64,000 nucleotides of DNA, from contig CANQUL010000002.1 of NCBI GenBank assembly GCA_947627015.1, positions 1 to 64,000 of the forward strand, written 5' to 3'. Made by a program: the position numbers and the translations under genes. This stretch comes from an uncultured Clostridia bacterium (GTDB lineage: Bacteria; Bacillota; Clostridia; Christensenellales; Borkfalkiaceae). Below, piece by piece: positions 1-10,718 of the stretch. The notes under the pieces are model-generated. The model worked only from the letters and a program-made list of their open reading frames with translations, did no database searches and had not been told where the DNA came from. Positions within the stretch are counted from its first letter, which is position 1. Each line of letters begins with the position of its first letter.

Positions 1-170
1 AGCATGGGCTCCTCGGAGCATACGACCTGCGTGGTGCCGTAGAAATCGCGGATGACGGCAAAGAGAAGGCCGCCCTTGTCGCGCTTACTGTCGAGCCAGC
101 CCGCGAGACGGACTTTTTTCCCGACGTCGCTCTCTCTCAGCTCGCCTGCGTTGTGCGTTCTGTATTCCAT
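1..170 (-). CDS. aspS: Aspartyl-tRNA synthetase, N-terminal part (runs off left edge)
   Basis: Manual reverse translation gives [56 protein letters not shown], typical of the AspRS anticodon-binding OB-fold N-terminus. Not in the supplied ORF track. Confidence 0.85.
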   Translation of the reverse strand, partial: MEYRTHNAGELRESDVGKKVRLAGWLDSKRDKGGLLFAVIRDFYGTTQVVCSEEPM

Positions 171-297
171 AAACGTGCCTCGAACTTTTTTCTTTGATTA
201 TATTCCTTCCGGAAGAAAATGTCAAGTTTTCGTCGGGGCCTTGTGCGCATTTTTGCGGGAAGGCCGCAAAAAAAGAGGACGGCTCCCCGTCCCCGCC

Positions 298-1563
298 TCA
301 GCGGACGATGACAAGTTTTTTCCGCGCCCGCGTGATGGCCGTATACAGCCATGCGGCGCCCTCTTCGAACCGTCTGCTCTCGTCAAAGACGACGACATAG
401 TCGTATTCCGAGCCCTGCGCCTTGTGACAGGTGACGGCATAGGCGAACTCGAAGCGGCAGATGGTGTCCTCGCGGCGGACTCTGCGGGTGCGGAGCATCT
501 CCGTATTGTCCTCATGAACGAGGACGCCGCCCTCGAGCAGACAGGCCTTTTCGCCGTACCCGTGGAAGTATTTGCCCTCCGTAAAGACGCCCGCATCGAC
601 GGGAAGGTCATAGACCGTCTCCTCGGCATAGTCGGCACGGAAGTCGAGCTGGAAGAGCCCGTCCTCCTGCGGCCGCACGTTGTAGCATACGCCCACCGTG
701 CCGTTGACGAGGTGAAAGTCGCCCTTCTTGTCGAGGGACTTGGACCAGTCGTTGAGGGTGCATACGAGCTTTTCCCCGTCCGTGGGGAGGAGCGCGTCCT
801 CGGGGATGCCCTTGAGCGAGCGGATCTCGCGGTTGAGGCGCATGCGGGTGCGGTTGGTGCCCACGATGACCTGATCGGCCTCTGTGAGAAGGCGCCTGCG
901 CATGTCCGCCGAGATGCGGCGTTCGGACACGACGGCCGCCGAATTTCCGTAGCTCCCATAGGCGAGCGTTCCGCCGCCCCGCACGATCTCCGCCATGCGG
1001 ATGATGGGGTTGTCATAGGCCTGCCGAACGATTTCCGTAAGAGTGATCGCGGGCATGGATAGGAGATTGTTGGTCCCTCCCACCGGAGGAAGCTGTGCGG
1101 GGTCGCCGCAGAGAAGGCACTTTACGCCATAGGAAAAGAGGTCCCGTATCACGTCGTCCGACACCATGGAAGTCTCGTCCACGACGATGAGCCGGATGTC
1201 CGCGGGCAGTTTCTCCCGCCGTACAAAGCGGAGAAACCGTTCGGAGATGACTTCGCCGTCCTCATTGACTTCGATGTCCTCCTCACGGATATAGATGAGG
1301 CTGTGAACGGTGGAGGCCGGCGTTCCGCTGCGGACGAGGACGGAGGCCGCCTTGCCCGTGGGTGCGACAAAGGCCGCGCTCTCGCCGGGGACAAGCCCCA
1401 GCCGACGGACGATATGGTCGACGAGGAAGGTCTTCCCCGTGCCCGCATAGCCGCACAGCACGAAGTATTGGTAGTTCATATGAAAGAACCACTCCTCGAT
1501 GAGAGCGGCGGCTTCCTCTTGGTCGGCGGTCAGCCGGATATTGCGCGCGGGGGTCGTTTCCAT
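298..1563 (-). CDS. RecD-like / UvrD_C_2 AAA ATP-dependent DNA helicase
   Basis: Walker A GYAGTGKT, VVDETSMV, GDPAQLPPVGG, C-terminal FAYAVTCHKAQGSEYDYVVV; start taken at METTPARN. Confidence 0.85.
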   Translation of the reverse strand: METTPARNIRLTADQEEAAALIEEWFFHMNYQYFVLCGYAGTGKTFLVDHIVRRLGLVPGESAAFVAPTGKAASVLVRSGTPASTVHSLIYIREEDIEVNEDGEVISERFLRFVRREKLPADIRLIVVDETSMVSDDVIRDLFSYGVKCLLCGDPAQLPPVGGTNNLLSMPAITLTEIVRQAYDNPIIRMAEIVRGGGTLAYGSYGNSAAVVSERRISADMRRRLLTEADQVIVGTNRTRMRLNREIRSLKGIPEDALLPTDGEKLVCTLNDWSKSLDKKGDFHLVNGTVGVCYNVRPQEDGLFQLDFRADYAEETVYDLPVDAGVFTEGKYFHGYGEKACLLEGGVLVHEDNTEMLRTRRVRREDTICRFEFAYAVTCHKAQGSEYDYVVVFDESRRFEEGAAWLYTAITRARKKLVIVR

Positions 1564-1617
1564 GCCCCCATTATAGCACAACCCCGTCCCGTTTGGCAAG
1601 GATTTTGGCGGCGCGCC

Positions 1618-2022
1618 CTACATCCGGAATTCGGCATAGACATTTTTTCCGAGCACTTGGTCCTCGAACAGGATGGCGCCGTCCTCCATGCGGAAAGTCC
1701 GCGAGCCGCTTATCCCGCTCTGCACGGCGGTCAGAGTGAGTTCCCCGCGCTTGGGATCGACGGCGTACGTCCCCTCCCATTCGCCGCACCCGCCCTCTTT
1801 CGTCTCGTAGGAGAACGTAAAGCCGCCGCCGTAGTCGAGCTCGAGGCGCAGGAAGGAGAAGTCGTCGGTGCGGTTTTCGGCGCCGAACATCAGCCGGTCG
1901 CACGCGTAGACGCCCGTATAGGGCTTGGAGAGGTCCTCAAGCGAGCTCATCCGCGTGACGTCGCAGCCCGAAAAGGAGCATACGGACAGAAGGATGACAA
2001 AGACAAGCATAAACTTCCACAT
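1618..2022 (-). CDS. Putative small lipoprotein, unknown function
   Basis: Hydrophobic N-terminus with lipobox-like SFSGC (MWKFMLVFVILLSVCSFSGCD); start codon uncertain. Confidence 0.5.
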   Translation of the reverse strand: MWKFMLVFVILLSVCSFSGCDVTRMSSLEDLSKPYTGVYACDRLMFGAENRTDDFSFLRLELDYGGGFTFSYETKEGGCGEWEGTYAVDPKRGELTLTAVQSGISGSRTFRMEDGAILFEDQVLGKNVYAEFRM

Positions 2023-2066
2023 GCGGAGAGTATTTGCGTTTCGGGGGCGGATCATACGTCCGCGCG

Positions 2067-2095
2067 TTGACAAATCACGGAAAATGTGCTACACT
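2067..2095 (+). promoter_or_regulatory. Sigma-70-type promoter TTGACA-N17-TACACT
   Basis: ttgaca at 2067-2072, tacact at 2090-2095. Confidence 0.6.
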
Positions 2096-2101
2096 CTTTG
2101 C

Positions 2102-2599
2102 ATGACGATTTTCTATACAAGGGGACCGGCGGAGTCGGAAGCCTTCATCCGGACCGCCCTCCGTCTCTCGGGGATGCGCGTGCCCGCCGTCCTCTCCGTA
2201 AACGAACACGGCAAGCCCTACTGCGAAAACGGGGGCCCCTTTTTCAACCTGACGAACACGGACGGGCTCACCGCCGTCGCCGTCGGAGAGAGGGAAATGG
2301 GCATCGACGCCGAACGCGACCGCGAGCGCAGGGCAGACGCCGTAAAAAAACGGCTCGATCCCGAGGAACGGAACGAGTCGTTTCCGACCGTATGGACGGC
2401 CAAGGAGGCCTATGCGAAATTTCTCGGCGTGGGCGTGTTCTCCCTGCTGCCTTCGCTCCGCTTTCATCACGAAACGCTCTTCCGGGACGGGACGCCGCTC
2501 TCCGTCTTTCTCCGGCACATCTCCCTCGCGGGCTGTACGCTGTGCATATGCGCCGCCGAGCCCGAGAAGATCGCCTTCACCGAACTTTACACCTCATAG
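2102..2599 (+). CDS. 4'-phosphopantetheinyl transferase superfamily protein
   Basis: GKPYC...FFNLTNTDGLTAVAV, MGIDAERDRER and WTAKEAYAKFLGVG match Sfp-type PPTase motifs (GID.E, W..KEA..K). Confidence 0.85.
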   Translation: MTIFYTRGPAESEAFIRTALRLSGMRVPAVLSVNEHGKPYCENGGPFFNLTNTDGLTAVAVGEREMGIDAERDRERRADAVKKRLDPEERNESFPTVWTAKEAYAKFLGVGVFSLLPSLRFHHETLFRDGTPLSVFLRHISLAGCTLCICAAEPEKIAFTELYTS

Positions 2600-3360
2600 A
2601 AAACGCCTTCTTCGGGCACGATCGCACGCGCCCCGGGAAGGTGTTTTTGCAGGATGGGGGCGAATTTTTTGATGTTCATCGTATGCGTGAAGGGCGGGAA
2701 CGCGTCGTCGAAGTGATCGATGAGGACCCCCTTCGGCCGGAATACGTCGAGGAACCTGATCAGATAGCGGTGCATGCGCGAACGCCCCTGAAAGGGAAAC
2801 ACGAGGAGGTCGCAGTCCTTGGGATAGTCGACTTCTTCGAGGTAGCCGGCGGAGCCGAGCACCACGATGCGCTTTTCCCCGTCCGAGATCTCAAAGGCAT
2901 AGATGTCATCGTAGCAGCGGAAGTGATAGGCGTCGCGGATGAGCGAAATGCCAGCGCGGAAGCAGCCGAAATAGGTGCGGGGCGAGAATGCGACGCGGAG
3001 AATGGTCGCAAGGTCGAACACGCAGTGACGGCTCGCGTAGGTCTTTACGGTCAGATTTCCGATTTTTATCGTCTCATTCGCGGACATGGGTACCATGGAA
3101 TCGGTGGAGATATAATTTTTCTCCGCCTGTTTGAGTCCGTTGGGCGAGACATGGACGGGCACCCCTTCCATAAAGAAAGAGATGTCCTTGAAGTGATCGA
3201 AATGAGGATGGGTGATCAGGATGGCGTCCACATCCTTTCCGTCCTCCCGGTCAAAGGGAGGACGGTTCTTGGCATGTTCCTTGAGATAGGGATCGATCAA
3301 TATGCGGCTCTCCCCGCTTTCGACGAGAAGGGAGGCGGTGCCGTACCATTTTATTCTCAT
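2587..3360 (-). CDS. MBL-fold metal-dependent hydrolase
   Basis: MRIKWYGTASLLVESGESRILIDPYL and ITHPHFDHFKD (HxHxDH-type metal site). Confidence 0.85.
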   Translation of the reverse strand: MRIKWYGTASLLVESGESRILIDPYLKEHAKNRPPFDREDGKDVDAILITHPHFDHFKDISFFMEGVPVHVSPNGLKQAEKNYISTDSMVPMSANETIKIGNLTVKTYASRHCVFDLATILRVAFSPRTYFGCFRAGISLIRDAYHFRCYDDIYAFEISDGEKRIVVLGSAGYLEEVDYPKDCDLLVFPFQGRSRMHRYLIRFLDVFRPKGVLIDHFDDAFPPFTHTMNIKKFAPILQKHLPGARAIVPEEGVFYEV

Positions 3361-3481
3361 ACGTACTCTCCAAACGGGACTATTATAGCACAGTGCGGCA
3401 GATTAAGCAATCGTTTTTCCGCGCTTTCGCCGAATCGTCCCGTTTTGAGAGTTTTTCACGCCGTCGGACGCAAGGGGCCGC

Positions 3482-4729
3482 TTACTTCCCCTTGACCCGT
3501 GCGATGTCGATGTTGTCCTTCTTGCGGTCGGCGAGGGCCTTGACGGGATGGTCGGCGCCCTGCACGCGATAGTCCTGTCCCAGCCGCAGGATGGCCTTTT
3601 CGATGACGGTATGCGTGCCGACGGAATCGGGCCTGCCGTTGATCTTCGTGTTATAGCCGAAGTAGCGGAAGGTATCGGGCACCTTGTCGAGGGGTTCCCA
3701 GCCCTCTTCCACGCCCGTCAGGCGCACGCTCTTCAGCACGTCGCGGATATACTCCTTCTGCGGACGGAGCTTTAAGAGTTCGGGGAATTCGCCGCCCTCG
3801 GGAAGGACTTGCTGCCAGACCTTGCCCTCGTATGTGCGGAGAAGGTCGGCCGCCTCGTGAAGGTGCGCGACTTCTTCCTCGAAATGCTGCTCCCAGATGG
3901 CCTTGACGCGCTCGTCCGTCTCGTCCTCAAAGCAAGAATAGTAGAGGTAGCACTCGGTGTATTCGTTCATGAGAAGGCACTCCCACCACGACATGGTAGG
4001 GTCCTTTAAGCTCCCGTAGCCCGTGACGTGCTGTTCCTCGATCATGGCGATCTCGTTGTAGAGCTTGCGGCCGAGCGGCGAAGCATAGAGGTTGGCGACG
4101 TTCATATAAAAGTTCATCGTCTGCTGCTCGGCGCCCGTGATGATGTTGATGTTCAGCTTGGTTTTGAGATCGTTGAGGTAGCCGTTGATATAGAAGTTGA
4201 CGTCGTCGTGCGGATGGCGGTATTCGGCGACGGTGGGACGGCCGGGCATGATCTCGGTATAGGAGCCGACGAGCGCCTTGGGATCCCCTCCCTTTTCCAG
4301 CTCCATGAGGTCGGAATAGCGATACAGGTGGTCAAAATCCTCCAAAAGCGCAAAGTCGAGCTGCTTTTTGACATAGGAATTTTTCTCGCCGATCGCAAGG
4401 TTTGCGGTGAGGTCGACGGCGAGCTGTTCGTAGCCGATGGTGTGTTCGAGGATGCTCTCGTTCGCGGGTTTCAGACTTGCCACGCGCTTTTGCTGGATCT
4501 GCTCGCCGCGGCGCATGACGGCAAGGCGGCGCCTGACATCGTTGTTGGGGCACATGCGGGTGAAGGAGTTGGAGAGGCGTACGCTCTCGAACTCGGTGCC
4601 CGACATCAGAATGACGCGGGTGCGGGTGTAGGGGTCTACTTCGTTCTTGTCATAGGGCTTTACCAGCACCTTGTTCCAATTGGTAAAAACTTTGTCTGCC
4701 TTTTGCGGCTTTAATTCAAACGGATTCAT
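3482..4729 (-). CDS. Ferritin-like hypothetical protein
   Basis: Start at MNPFELKPQKADK with AGGAGGTT RBS. Helical protein with repeated E..H patterns (EEQH, EEEVAHLHE). The longer 717-aa ORF extends antisense across mtnN and is not used. Confidence 0.55.
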   Translation of the reverse strand: MNPFELKPQKADKVFTNWNKVLVKPYDKNEVDPYTRTRVILMSGTEFESVRLSNSFTRMCPNNDVRRRLAVMRRGEQIQQKRVASLKPANESILEHTIGYEQLAVDLTANLAIGEKNSYVKKQLDFALLEDFDHLYRYSDLMELEKGGDPKALVGSYTEIMPGRPTVAEYRHPHDDVNFYINGYLNDLKTKLNINIITGAEQQTMNFYMNVANLYASPLGRKLYNEIAMIEEQHVTGYGSLKDPTMSWWECLLMNEYTECYLYYSCFEDETDERVKAIWEQHFEEEVAHLHEAADLLRTYEGKVWQQVLPEGGEFPELLKLRPQKEYIRDVLKSVRLTGVEEGWEPLDKVPDTFRYFGYNTKINGRPDSVGTHTVIEKAILRLGQDYRVQGADHPVKALADRKKDNIDIARVKGK

Positions 4730-4958
4730 TTGAACCTCCTTTGGGGAAATTTTTGCCATTGCTCCGAAAGATATACCGCAGACGGACGACTTCTTTGAAA
4801 GAAGTGAAAAAATCGGCCGCCTGCTCCGCCGTGCGAGGGCCGCCGACATTTTTTTGCTTGCAAAGTGCGGAAGAATTTGATATAATAGAAAAAACGGGCG
4901 GAAATGCACACGTTCCGCCGGAAAAATCCGCAAGAGTCTGCGGACCGAGGAGACAGCT

Positions 4959-5618
4959 ATGATAGGGATCGTTATTGCAATGGACAGCGAAGCCGAGGTG
5001 CTCATCGATCGGATGGAGACCGAAAACATGGGTACCATGTACGGAAAGACCTTTCGCGAAGGCAAAGTTTTCGGCAAGGATGCGGTCGTCGTCGTGTCGG
5101 GCGTCGGCAAGGTGAACGCCGCCGCGGGCACATGTGCCGCGATCTCGCGGGGCGCCGACGTCATCCTCAACTTCGGCGTGGCGGGCGGCCTGAAACCCGA
5201 AAATACGGCGGTCGGCGAGGTCTTTCTCATCGATAAAGCCGTGCAGTACGACGTCGACTGTTCGCAGCCCAACGGCACCGAGATCGGCACGCTCGACGGC
5301 GAGACGGAGAACTTCCTTCCCCTCTTCTGTCCGAAGGGGCTCGGCCTTCCCCGCCGTGCGCTCGGCACGGGAGACCGCTTCAATGATTCCCCCGACGACC
5401 ATGCCCTTCTGCTCCGTCTCGGATGCGACATCCGCGACATGGAGGGGGGCGCCGTCGCCGAGGTCTGCAAGTATGCGGGCGTCCCCTGCATCTCCGTCAA
5501 GGCCGTTTCCGACGTGTACGGCGCCGGCTCGACGACGGAACAGTTCCGCATGAACTTAAAACGCGCCATGCTCGAGCTCGCGGCCGAACTGCCCGAGATC
5601 ATTGCCGCGGCAGAATGA
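4959..5618 (+). CDS. mtnN: 5'-methylthioadenosine/S-adenosylhomocysteine nucleosidase
   Basis: MIGIVIAMDSEAE, VSGVGKVNAAAGT, NFGVAGGL, DMEGGAVAEVC. Confidence 0.93.
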   Translation: MIGIVIAMDSEAEVLIDRMETENMGTMYGKTFREGKVFGKDAVVVVSGVGKVNAAAGTCAAISRGADVILNFGVAGGLKPENTAVGEVFLIDKAVQYDVDCSQPNGTEIGTLDGETENFLPLFCPKGLGLPRRALGTGDRFNDSPDDHALLLRLGCDIRDMEGGAVAEVCKYAGVPCISVKAVSDVYGAGSTTEQFRMNLKRAMLELAAELPEIIAAAE

Positions 5619-5687
5619 ACGCATTTTTGCGACATGGGGTCCGAAAAACACGAAAATTTTCGACAGAACCGAATACGGAGGCGAAAT

Positions 5688-6356
5688 ATGATCGACTTGG
5701 GAGATTGGAACCGACCGCTCGCGCCCCTCTTCTCCGATGAGCGCTATCACAAGATCCGCGAATTTCTGAAATACGAATATTCGCACTACATCGTCTATCC
5801 CGATATGTACGACCTCTATAACTGTTTCCGCTACACGCCGTACGCAAGCGTCAAGGCGGTGCTTCTCGGGCAGGACCCCTATCACAACGAGGGACAGGCC
5901 CACGGACTCTGCTTTTCCGTGCCCGACGGCATACCCATGCCCCCGTCGCTCATCAACATGTTCAAAGAGTTGAAGGACGACTTGGGATTCGATCCGCCCC
6001 GCTCGGGGGATCTCACCAAGTGGGCGAAGGAGGGCGTGCTGCTCCTCAATACGGCACTCACGGTGCGCGAACATCAGGCCAACAGCCACAAGGACTGCGG
6101 GTGGAGCTGGTTCACGGATTCCGTCATCGAACTCTTATCGCGCGAAAAGGAGCACCTCGTGTTCCTCCTCTGGGGCAGCAATGCGCGCAAGAAGAAGGAT
6201 CTCATCGACCAAAAAAAGCACCTCGTCCTCGAGTGCCCGCACCCCTCTCCCCTCTCCGCCTATGCGGGATTCTTCGGATGCCGTCACTTTTCAAAGACCA
6301 ACGCGTACCTCACGGCAAACGGAATCGAGCCCATCGATTGGGACCTCAATCAATAA
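5688..6356 (+). CDS. ung: Uracil-DNA glycosylase (family 1)
   Basis: VLLGQDPYHNEGQAHGLCFSV, LLNTALTVREHQANSH, HPSPLSAY. Confidence 0.96.
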   Translation: MIDLGDWNRPLAPLFSDERYHKIREFLKYEYSHYIVYPDMYDLYNCFRYTPYASVKAVLLGQDPYHNEGQAHGLCFSVPDGIPMPPSLINMFKELKDDLGFDPPRSGDLTKWAKEGVLLLNTALTVREHQANSHKDCGWSWFTDSVIELLSREKEHLVFLLWGSNARKKKDLIDQKKHLVLECPHPSPLSAYAGFFGCRHFSKTNAYLTANGIEPIDWDLNQ

Positions 6357-6398
6357 AATGACCGAATCCGGGCATCCCATGCCCGAGGATGAGACGAC

Positions 6399-6442
6399 AA
6401 ACGGCCGCCCGCGGCGCAAATTTGCGCCGCGGGCGGCCGTTT
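6399..6442. terminator. Bidirectional terminator-like perfect inverted repeat
   Basis: aaacggccgcccgcggcgcaaa/tttgcgccgcgggcggccgttt between convergent ung and clpC. Confidence 0.8.
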
Positions 6443-6458
6443 GTTTTGACCTTGTTTT

Positions 6459-8918
6459 TTATTCTGCGCTCCGGAACACGAACTCCGTGCCGTCGAAGTC
6501 GACCGAGACGCTTCCGCTGACCGAAATGTTCCCCTGCAGAATTTCTCCCGAGAGACGGTCCTCGAGCAGGCGCTGTACGGTCCGCTTCAGCGGGCGGGCG
6601 CCCATCTCCTCGTTGTATCCCTCTTCCACGAGGCGGTCGAGCGCGCGGTCCGTCACCGTGAGTTCCATGCCCCGCTCCCTGAGCCGTCCCGAGAGGGCGG
6701 AGAGAAGTTTCCGGCAGATGAGGCGTGCGTCCGCTCTCGAGAGCTTGTGGAAGATGACGATCTCATCGATGCGGTTCAGAAATTCGGGCTTGAACTGCCG
6801 TTTGAGTGCACCCTCGATATTCTCCTTCATCTCGTCGTAGGCCGAGCCGTCCGCTCCGCCGCCGAAGCCGAGCGCGCTCTCCTTCACTTCGTGCGCGCCC
6901 ACGTTGGAGGTCAGGATGATGACGGTATTCTTGAAGGAGACGACCCGTCCGCGGCTGTCGGTGAGACGGCCGTCGTCGAGGATCTGCAAGAGGATGTTAA
7001 AGACGTCGGGGTGTGCCTTTTCGATCTCGTCGAAGAGGACGACGGAATAGGGCTTGTGGCGCACCTTTTCGGTAAGACAGCCCTGCGTGTCGTCGTAACC
7101 GACGTATCCGGGCGGAGCGCCGATGATCTTGGTGACCGAGCCCTTTTCCATGAATTCGGACATGTCGAGGCGGATCATCATGCGCTCGTCGCCGAACAGG
7201 CTCTCGGCGAGGGCCTTGGCAAGGTCGGTCTTGCCAACGCCCGTGGGACCGACGAAGATGAAGGACCCGATGGGACGGTTGGGATCTCCCAGCCCCGCGC
7301 GCGCCCTGCGGATGGCCCGTGCGACCGCGGCCACGGCCTCCTCCTGCCCCACGATGCGGCGGTGGAGTTCCTCCTCGAGATGCAGAAGGCGGGTGCTCTC
7401 CTCTTCGGTGAGACGGGAGACGGACACGCCCGTCCAGTCGCTGACGATGGCGGCGATCTCCTCGGCGCGGATGGAGAGATGGGCCTCGTTCCGGCTCTCG
7501 TTCCATGTTCTGCGCACCTCGTCGCTCCGTTCCTGAAGGGCCGCGAGCCTGTCCTCGATCTCGGACAGCCGGTGATAGTCCTTCCACCGGAGGGCCTTGT
7601 CCTGCTCTGCGGTAAGGCGGGCGATCTTTTCTTCGAGCTCGCGGAGTTCCCCGGGCCCGATGAAGGAGTTGAGACGGGCACGGGATGCCGCTTCGTCAAT
7701 GAGGTCGATGGCCTTGTCGGGAAGAAAGCGGTCGGTCACATAGCGGTCGGAGAGCTTGACGGCGGCCTCGATGGCCGAATCGGTAATGACCACGCCGTGA
7801 TGGGCCTCGTATTTGTCCTTGAGCCCCTGCAGGATGATGATGGCGTCCTCCACGGTGGGCTGGTCCACGGTGACGGGCGTAAACCTCCGCTCGAGGGCGG
7901 CGTCCTTTTCGATGAATTTGCGGTACTCCTCCGTCGTCGTCGCGCCCACCGTCTGCAATTCCCCGCGGGCGAGCATGGGCTTTAAGATATTGGAGGCGTC
8001 CATGTTGTTGTCGGACGAACTTCCCGCACCCACGATCATGTGGATCTCGTCGATGAAGAGGATGATGGACTTATCCTTCATGATGGCGTCCGTCACCGTC
8101 TTTAAGCGCTCCTCGAAATCGCCGCGGTAACGCGCCCCCGCGAGGAGGCCCGTCAGGTTGAGCGAAAAGACCTTTTTGCCGCGCAGAAGTTCGGGCACGT
8201 CGCCGTCCACGATGGCCTGTGCAAGTCCTTCGACGACGGCGCTCTTCCCGACGCCCGGTTCGCCCACGAGCACGGGATTGTTCTTGGTGCGGCGGGAGAG
8301 GATCTGGATGACCTTTTCAATCTCCTTCCTCCGCCCGATCACGGGGTCGAGCTTTCCCTCCCGCGCCTTTTTGGTGAGGTCGACGCCGTACTGCATGTAA
8401 TCGGCCGAATCGTCATCCTCGGTCAAGGGGGGACTCGGATTTTTATAGAGCATCCGACGCTGCGGGGGCTCGCGGGTCGCGGGCTCGTCCTTGACTTCCA
8501 CAAACCCGGATACGCTCTTTTCGAGGGCGACGAGATCCGTCCCGATCGACCGCAGAATGCCGACGGCGATGCTGTCATCCTGCATCAGGGTCGCAAGCAG
8601 GACATGCTCCGTCCCGATGAAGGATCCGTGATTGTCGCAAGCGAGCTCCCACGCGACCTCAAAGACCCGTTTGGTGCGCGGCGTATAGCCATGGGTGGCC
8701 GACGAGGCGTTGGAACACTTCCGCTTGAACAGCTCGGTGTAGCGTTCGATCGTCACCCCCGCCCCGACGAGCAGACGGCCGCCCGTACTGTCGTTGACGC
8801 ACAGCATGGCGAGAAGGAAGTGCTCGGTGCCGATGTAGGACGTGTTGTAGCGCTTGGCAAGATCCTGTGCAATGATCTTGACCTGTTGCATGTGTTCGGA
8901 ATATCTTGACGAATCCAT
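6459..8918 (-). CDS. clpC: ClpC-type AAA+ unfoldase
   Basis: Clp N-domain repeats, [42 protein letters not shown]; adjacent to mcsAB. Confidence 0.95.
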   Translation of the reverse strand: MDSSRYSEHMQQVKIIAQDLAKRYNTSYIGTEHFLLAMLCVNDSTGGRLLVGAGVTIERYTELFKRKCSNASSATHGYTPRTKRVFEVAWELACDNHGSFIGTEHVLLATLMQDDSIAVGILRSIGTDLVALEKSVSGFVEVKDEPATREPPQRRMLYKNPSPPLTEDDDSADYMQYGVDLTKKAREGKLDPVIGRRKEIEKVIQILSRRTKNNPVLVGEPGVGKSAVVEGLAQAIVDGDVPELLRGKKVFSLNLTGLLAGARYRGDFEERLKTVTDAIMKDKSIILFIDEIHMIVGAGSSSDNNMDASNILKPMLARGELQTVGATTTEEYRKFIEKDAALERRFTPVTVDQPTVEDAIIILQGLKDKYEAHHGVVITDSAIEAAVKLSDRYVTDRFLPDKAIDLIDEAASRARLNSFIGPGELRELEEKIARLTAEQDKALRWKDYHRLSEIEDRLAALQERSDEVRRTWNESRNEAHLSIRAEEIAAIVSDWTGVSVSRLTEEESTRLLHLEEELHRRIVGQEEAVAAVARAIRRARAGLGDPNRPIGSFIFVGPTGVGKTDLAKALAESLFGDERMMIRLDMSEFMEKGSVTKIIGAPPGYVGYDDTQGCLTEKVRHKPYSVVLFDEIEKAHPDVFNILLQILDDGRLTDSRGRVVSFKNTVIILTSNVGAHEVKESALGFGGGADGSAYDEMKENIEGALKRQFKPEFLNRIDEIVIFHKLSRADARLICRKLLSALSGRLRERGMELTVTDRALDRLVEEGYNEEMGARPLKRTVQRLLEDRLSGEILQGNISVSGSVSVDFDGTEFVFRSAE

Positions 8919-8959
8919 ACTTGTCACTCCGATCGGCCCGCAACAGAGGCGGGCCGGTT

Positions 8960-10006
8960 TCAGATTTTGGGATGAAGCGCGCCAATGCGCTCCGAGATGA
9001 GTGCGGCGCGGCGGATGCACTGCTCTTCCAAGGGAAGCGGATGCCCCGCAGCTGCGTCGATCCCCGAGGGCCGCAGATCGATCGCGAGACGGTCGAGTGC
9101 GGACATGCCCCCCTCGAAATCGATGTAACCGATGACGACGCCGAGTTTTAAGTCGGCGATGCGGGCGTTCATTTCACGTTCTTCGAGGCGGCAGCAGTTG
9201 GAAAGGATGCCATAGGAACGGCACACCTTATCCTTTAAGAGCACACCCTCCTCCGCCTTCATGCGGGCGCGCTCCCGGAGCTCGGTCTCCACGATGACGG
9301 AAACGGCCCGCTCCACTTCGGCGAGGAGATCCTCTTCCTTGACGCCGAGCGTCACCTCGTTGCTCACCTGAAAGAGATCCCCCTCTGCGCCGCTCCCCTC
9401 GCCGTACACGCCGCGCACGGTGAGGCCGAGACGGGCGAGGACGGGCAGGATGTGCTTCATGCAGCCCCGCCGCGACAGGGCGGGCAGAAAGAGCATGACG
9501 GAGGCGCGGAGTCCCGTGCCGAGGTTGGAGGGACAGGCGGTGAGGTAGCCGAATTCCCCGTCATAGGCAAAGGGCAGACATTCGGCAACAATCTCGTCGA
9601 TGCCCGCGATGCGCTCATAGGCGCGGTGGACGTCGTACCCCTTCATGAAATACTGTTCGCGGAGGTGGTCCTCCTCGTTGAGCATGAGCGAAATGCTCTC
9701 GTCTTTGGAGATGAGTGCGGCCGAGATGGCCTTGTTGCGGAGAAGTTCGCGCGAGATGAGATAGCGTTCTTTGAGAAGGGCGGCGTGCGCCTCGGGAATG
9801 TCCCGCATGCGGTAGAGGGTGAAGTCCTCGACGTCGGCAAGACGGGATGCGACGAGACGGATCATCTCGGAGGCCTGTTCCTCGGCATGGGGGTCGGAAC
9901 GGAGCCGCCACGGGAAGGGATAGTCGGCAAAATTGCGCGCAAGGCGCATACGGGTCGAATAGGCGACCGATTCGTAGTCCTCGCGGAAGAGCAGATCGGG
10001 CATCAT
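8960..10006 (-). CDS. mcsB: Protein-arginine kinase McsB
   Basis: STRMRLARNFADYPFP, LTACPSNLGTGLRASVMLFLP (guanido kinase family); 4-nt overlap with mcsA. Confidence 0.92.
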   Translation of the reverse strand: MMPDLLFREDYESVAYSTRMRLARNFADYPFPWRLRSDPHAEEQASEMIRLVASRLADVEDFTLYRMRDIPEAHAALLKERYLISRELLRNKAISAALISKDESISLMLNEEDHLREQYFMKGYDVHRAYERIAGIDEIVAECLPFAYDGEFGYLTACPSNLGTGLRASVMLFLPALSRRGCMKHILPVLARLGLTVRGVYGEGSGAEGDLFQVSNEVTLGVKEEDLLAEVERAVSVIVETELRERARMKAEEGVLLKDKVCRSYGILSNCCRLEEREMNARIADLKLGVVIGYIDFEGGMSALDRLAIDLRPSGIDAAAGHPLPLEEQCIRRAALISERIGALHPKI

Positions 10007-10476
10007 TCCACCTCCCCCAGCGCCCGCGTGACACCGTCAAGTTCGCTCCGAAGGCGTTCCTCTTCGGCGGCGTCATGGGCGTCCTGCGCCTCTTTGATGC
10101 GCTCCCGGAGCTCCACTTGTCTGCGGAAGAGCTCGTATCGTTTCTCGTTCGTGCCCTCGGGCACCTTTCCCGCATGACGGCTCTTCCCCTGGATCATGCG
10201 CACCGTCTCCATGAGCTCCGCGCGGAAGTAGGTATAGCAGTCGGCGCAGCCCACGAGCCCGGTACGGCGGTAATCGTCAAGCGACACGCCGCACGTCGGA
10301 CAGGTCTTGCGGCGGCCCGCCGTCCTTCCGAGAAAGGACGCGAAAAAGTCCGCGCCCTCGCCTTCGGGATAGAGCCGCGCATAGCAATCGGGACAGAGCG
10401 TGAGCGAGAGCTCGCGGTCGCCCGTCTTTCTGTGATAGACTCTGGCACTGTCCTCGCCGCAGATGGTACAGATCAT
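10003..10476 (-). CDS. mcsA: McsA, zinc-finger/UVR-motif McsB activator
   Basis: CxxC pairs (MICTICGED, CPDC, CPTCGVS, CADC), C-terminal UVR-like region, overlaps mcsB. Confidence 0.9.
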   Translation of the reverse strand: MICTICGEDSARVYHRKTGDRELSLTLCPDCYARLYPEGEGADFFASFLGRTAGRRKTCPTCGVSLDDYRRTGLVGCADCYTYFRAELMETVRMIQGKSRHAGKVPEGTNEKRYELFRRQVELRERIKEAQDAHDAAEEERLRSELDGVTRALGEVE

Positions 10477-10718
10477 GATGTTTCCTCCCCTTCGGACTCC
10501 TCTTCGAACCGGTAGACCTGCTCGGCCGCGGGATACTTTTTCCGGTCGACTTCGGACAGAAATGCGGACATGGGTCGCGCCCAGAGCTCGCCCGCACCGT
10601 AGAGCGCACGGTATAAGACGAGCGTCCCGCCCGTCTCCGAATCGCGTGCCGTGCCCTCGACTGCGTACCTTCCTCCCTTGAAATGGCGGTACACCGCCCC
10701 AATCTTCAACGTCCTCAT
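10473..10718 (-). CDS. DUF1653-type protein
   Basis: LKIGAVYRHFKGGRYAVEGTARDSETGGTLVLYRALYG; overlaps mcsA start. Confidence 0.8.
   Translation of the reverse strand: MRTLKIGAVYRHFKGGRYAVEGTARDSETGGTLVLYRALYGAGELWARPMSAFLSEVDRKKYPAAEQVYRFEEESEGEETS

Noticed and set aside
4730-5635. N-terminal half of the 717-aa minus-strand ORF
   Set aside because: Antisense to mtnN; a strong RBS and ATG at 4729 mark the true start.
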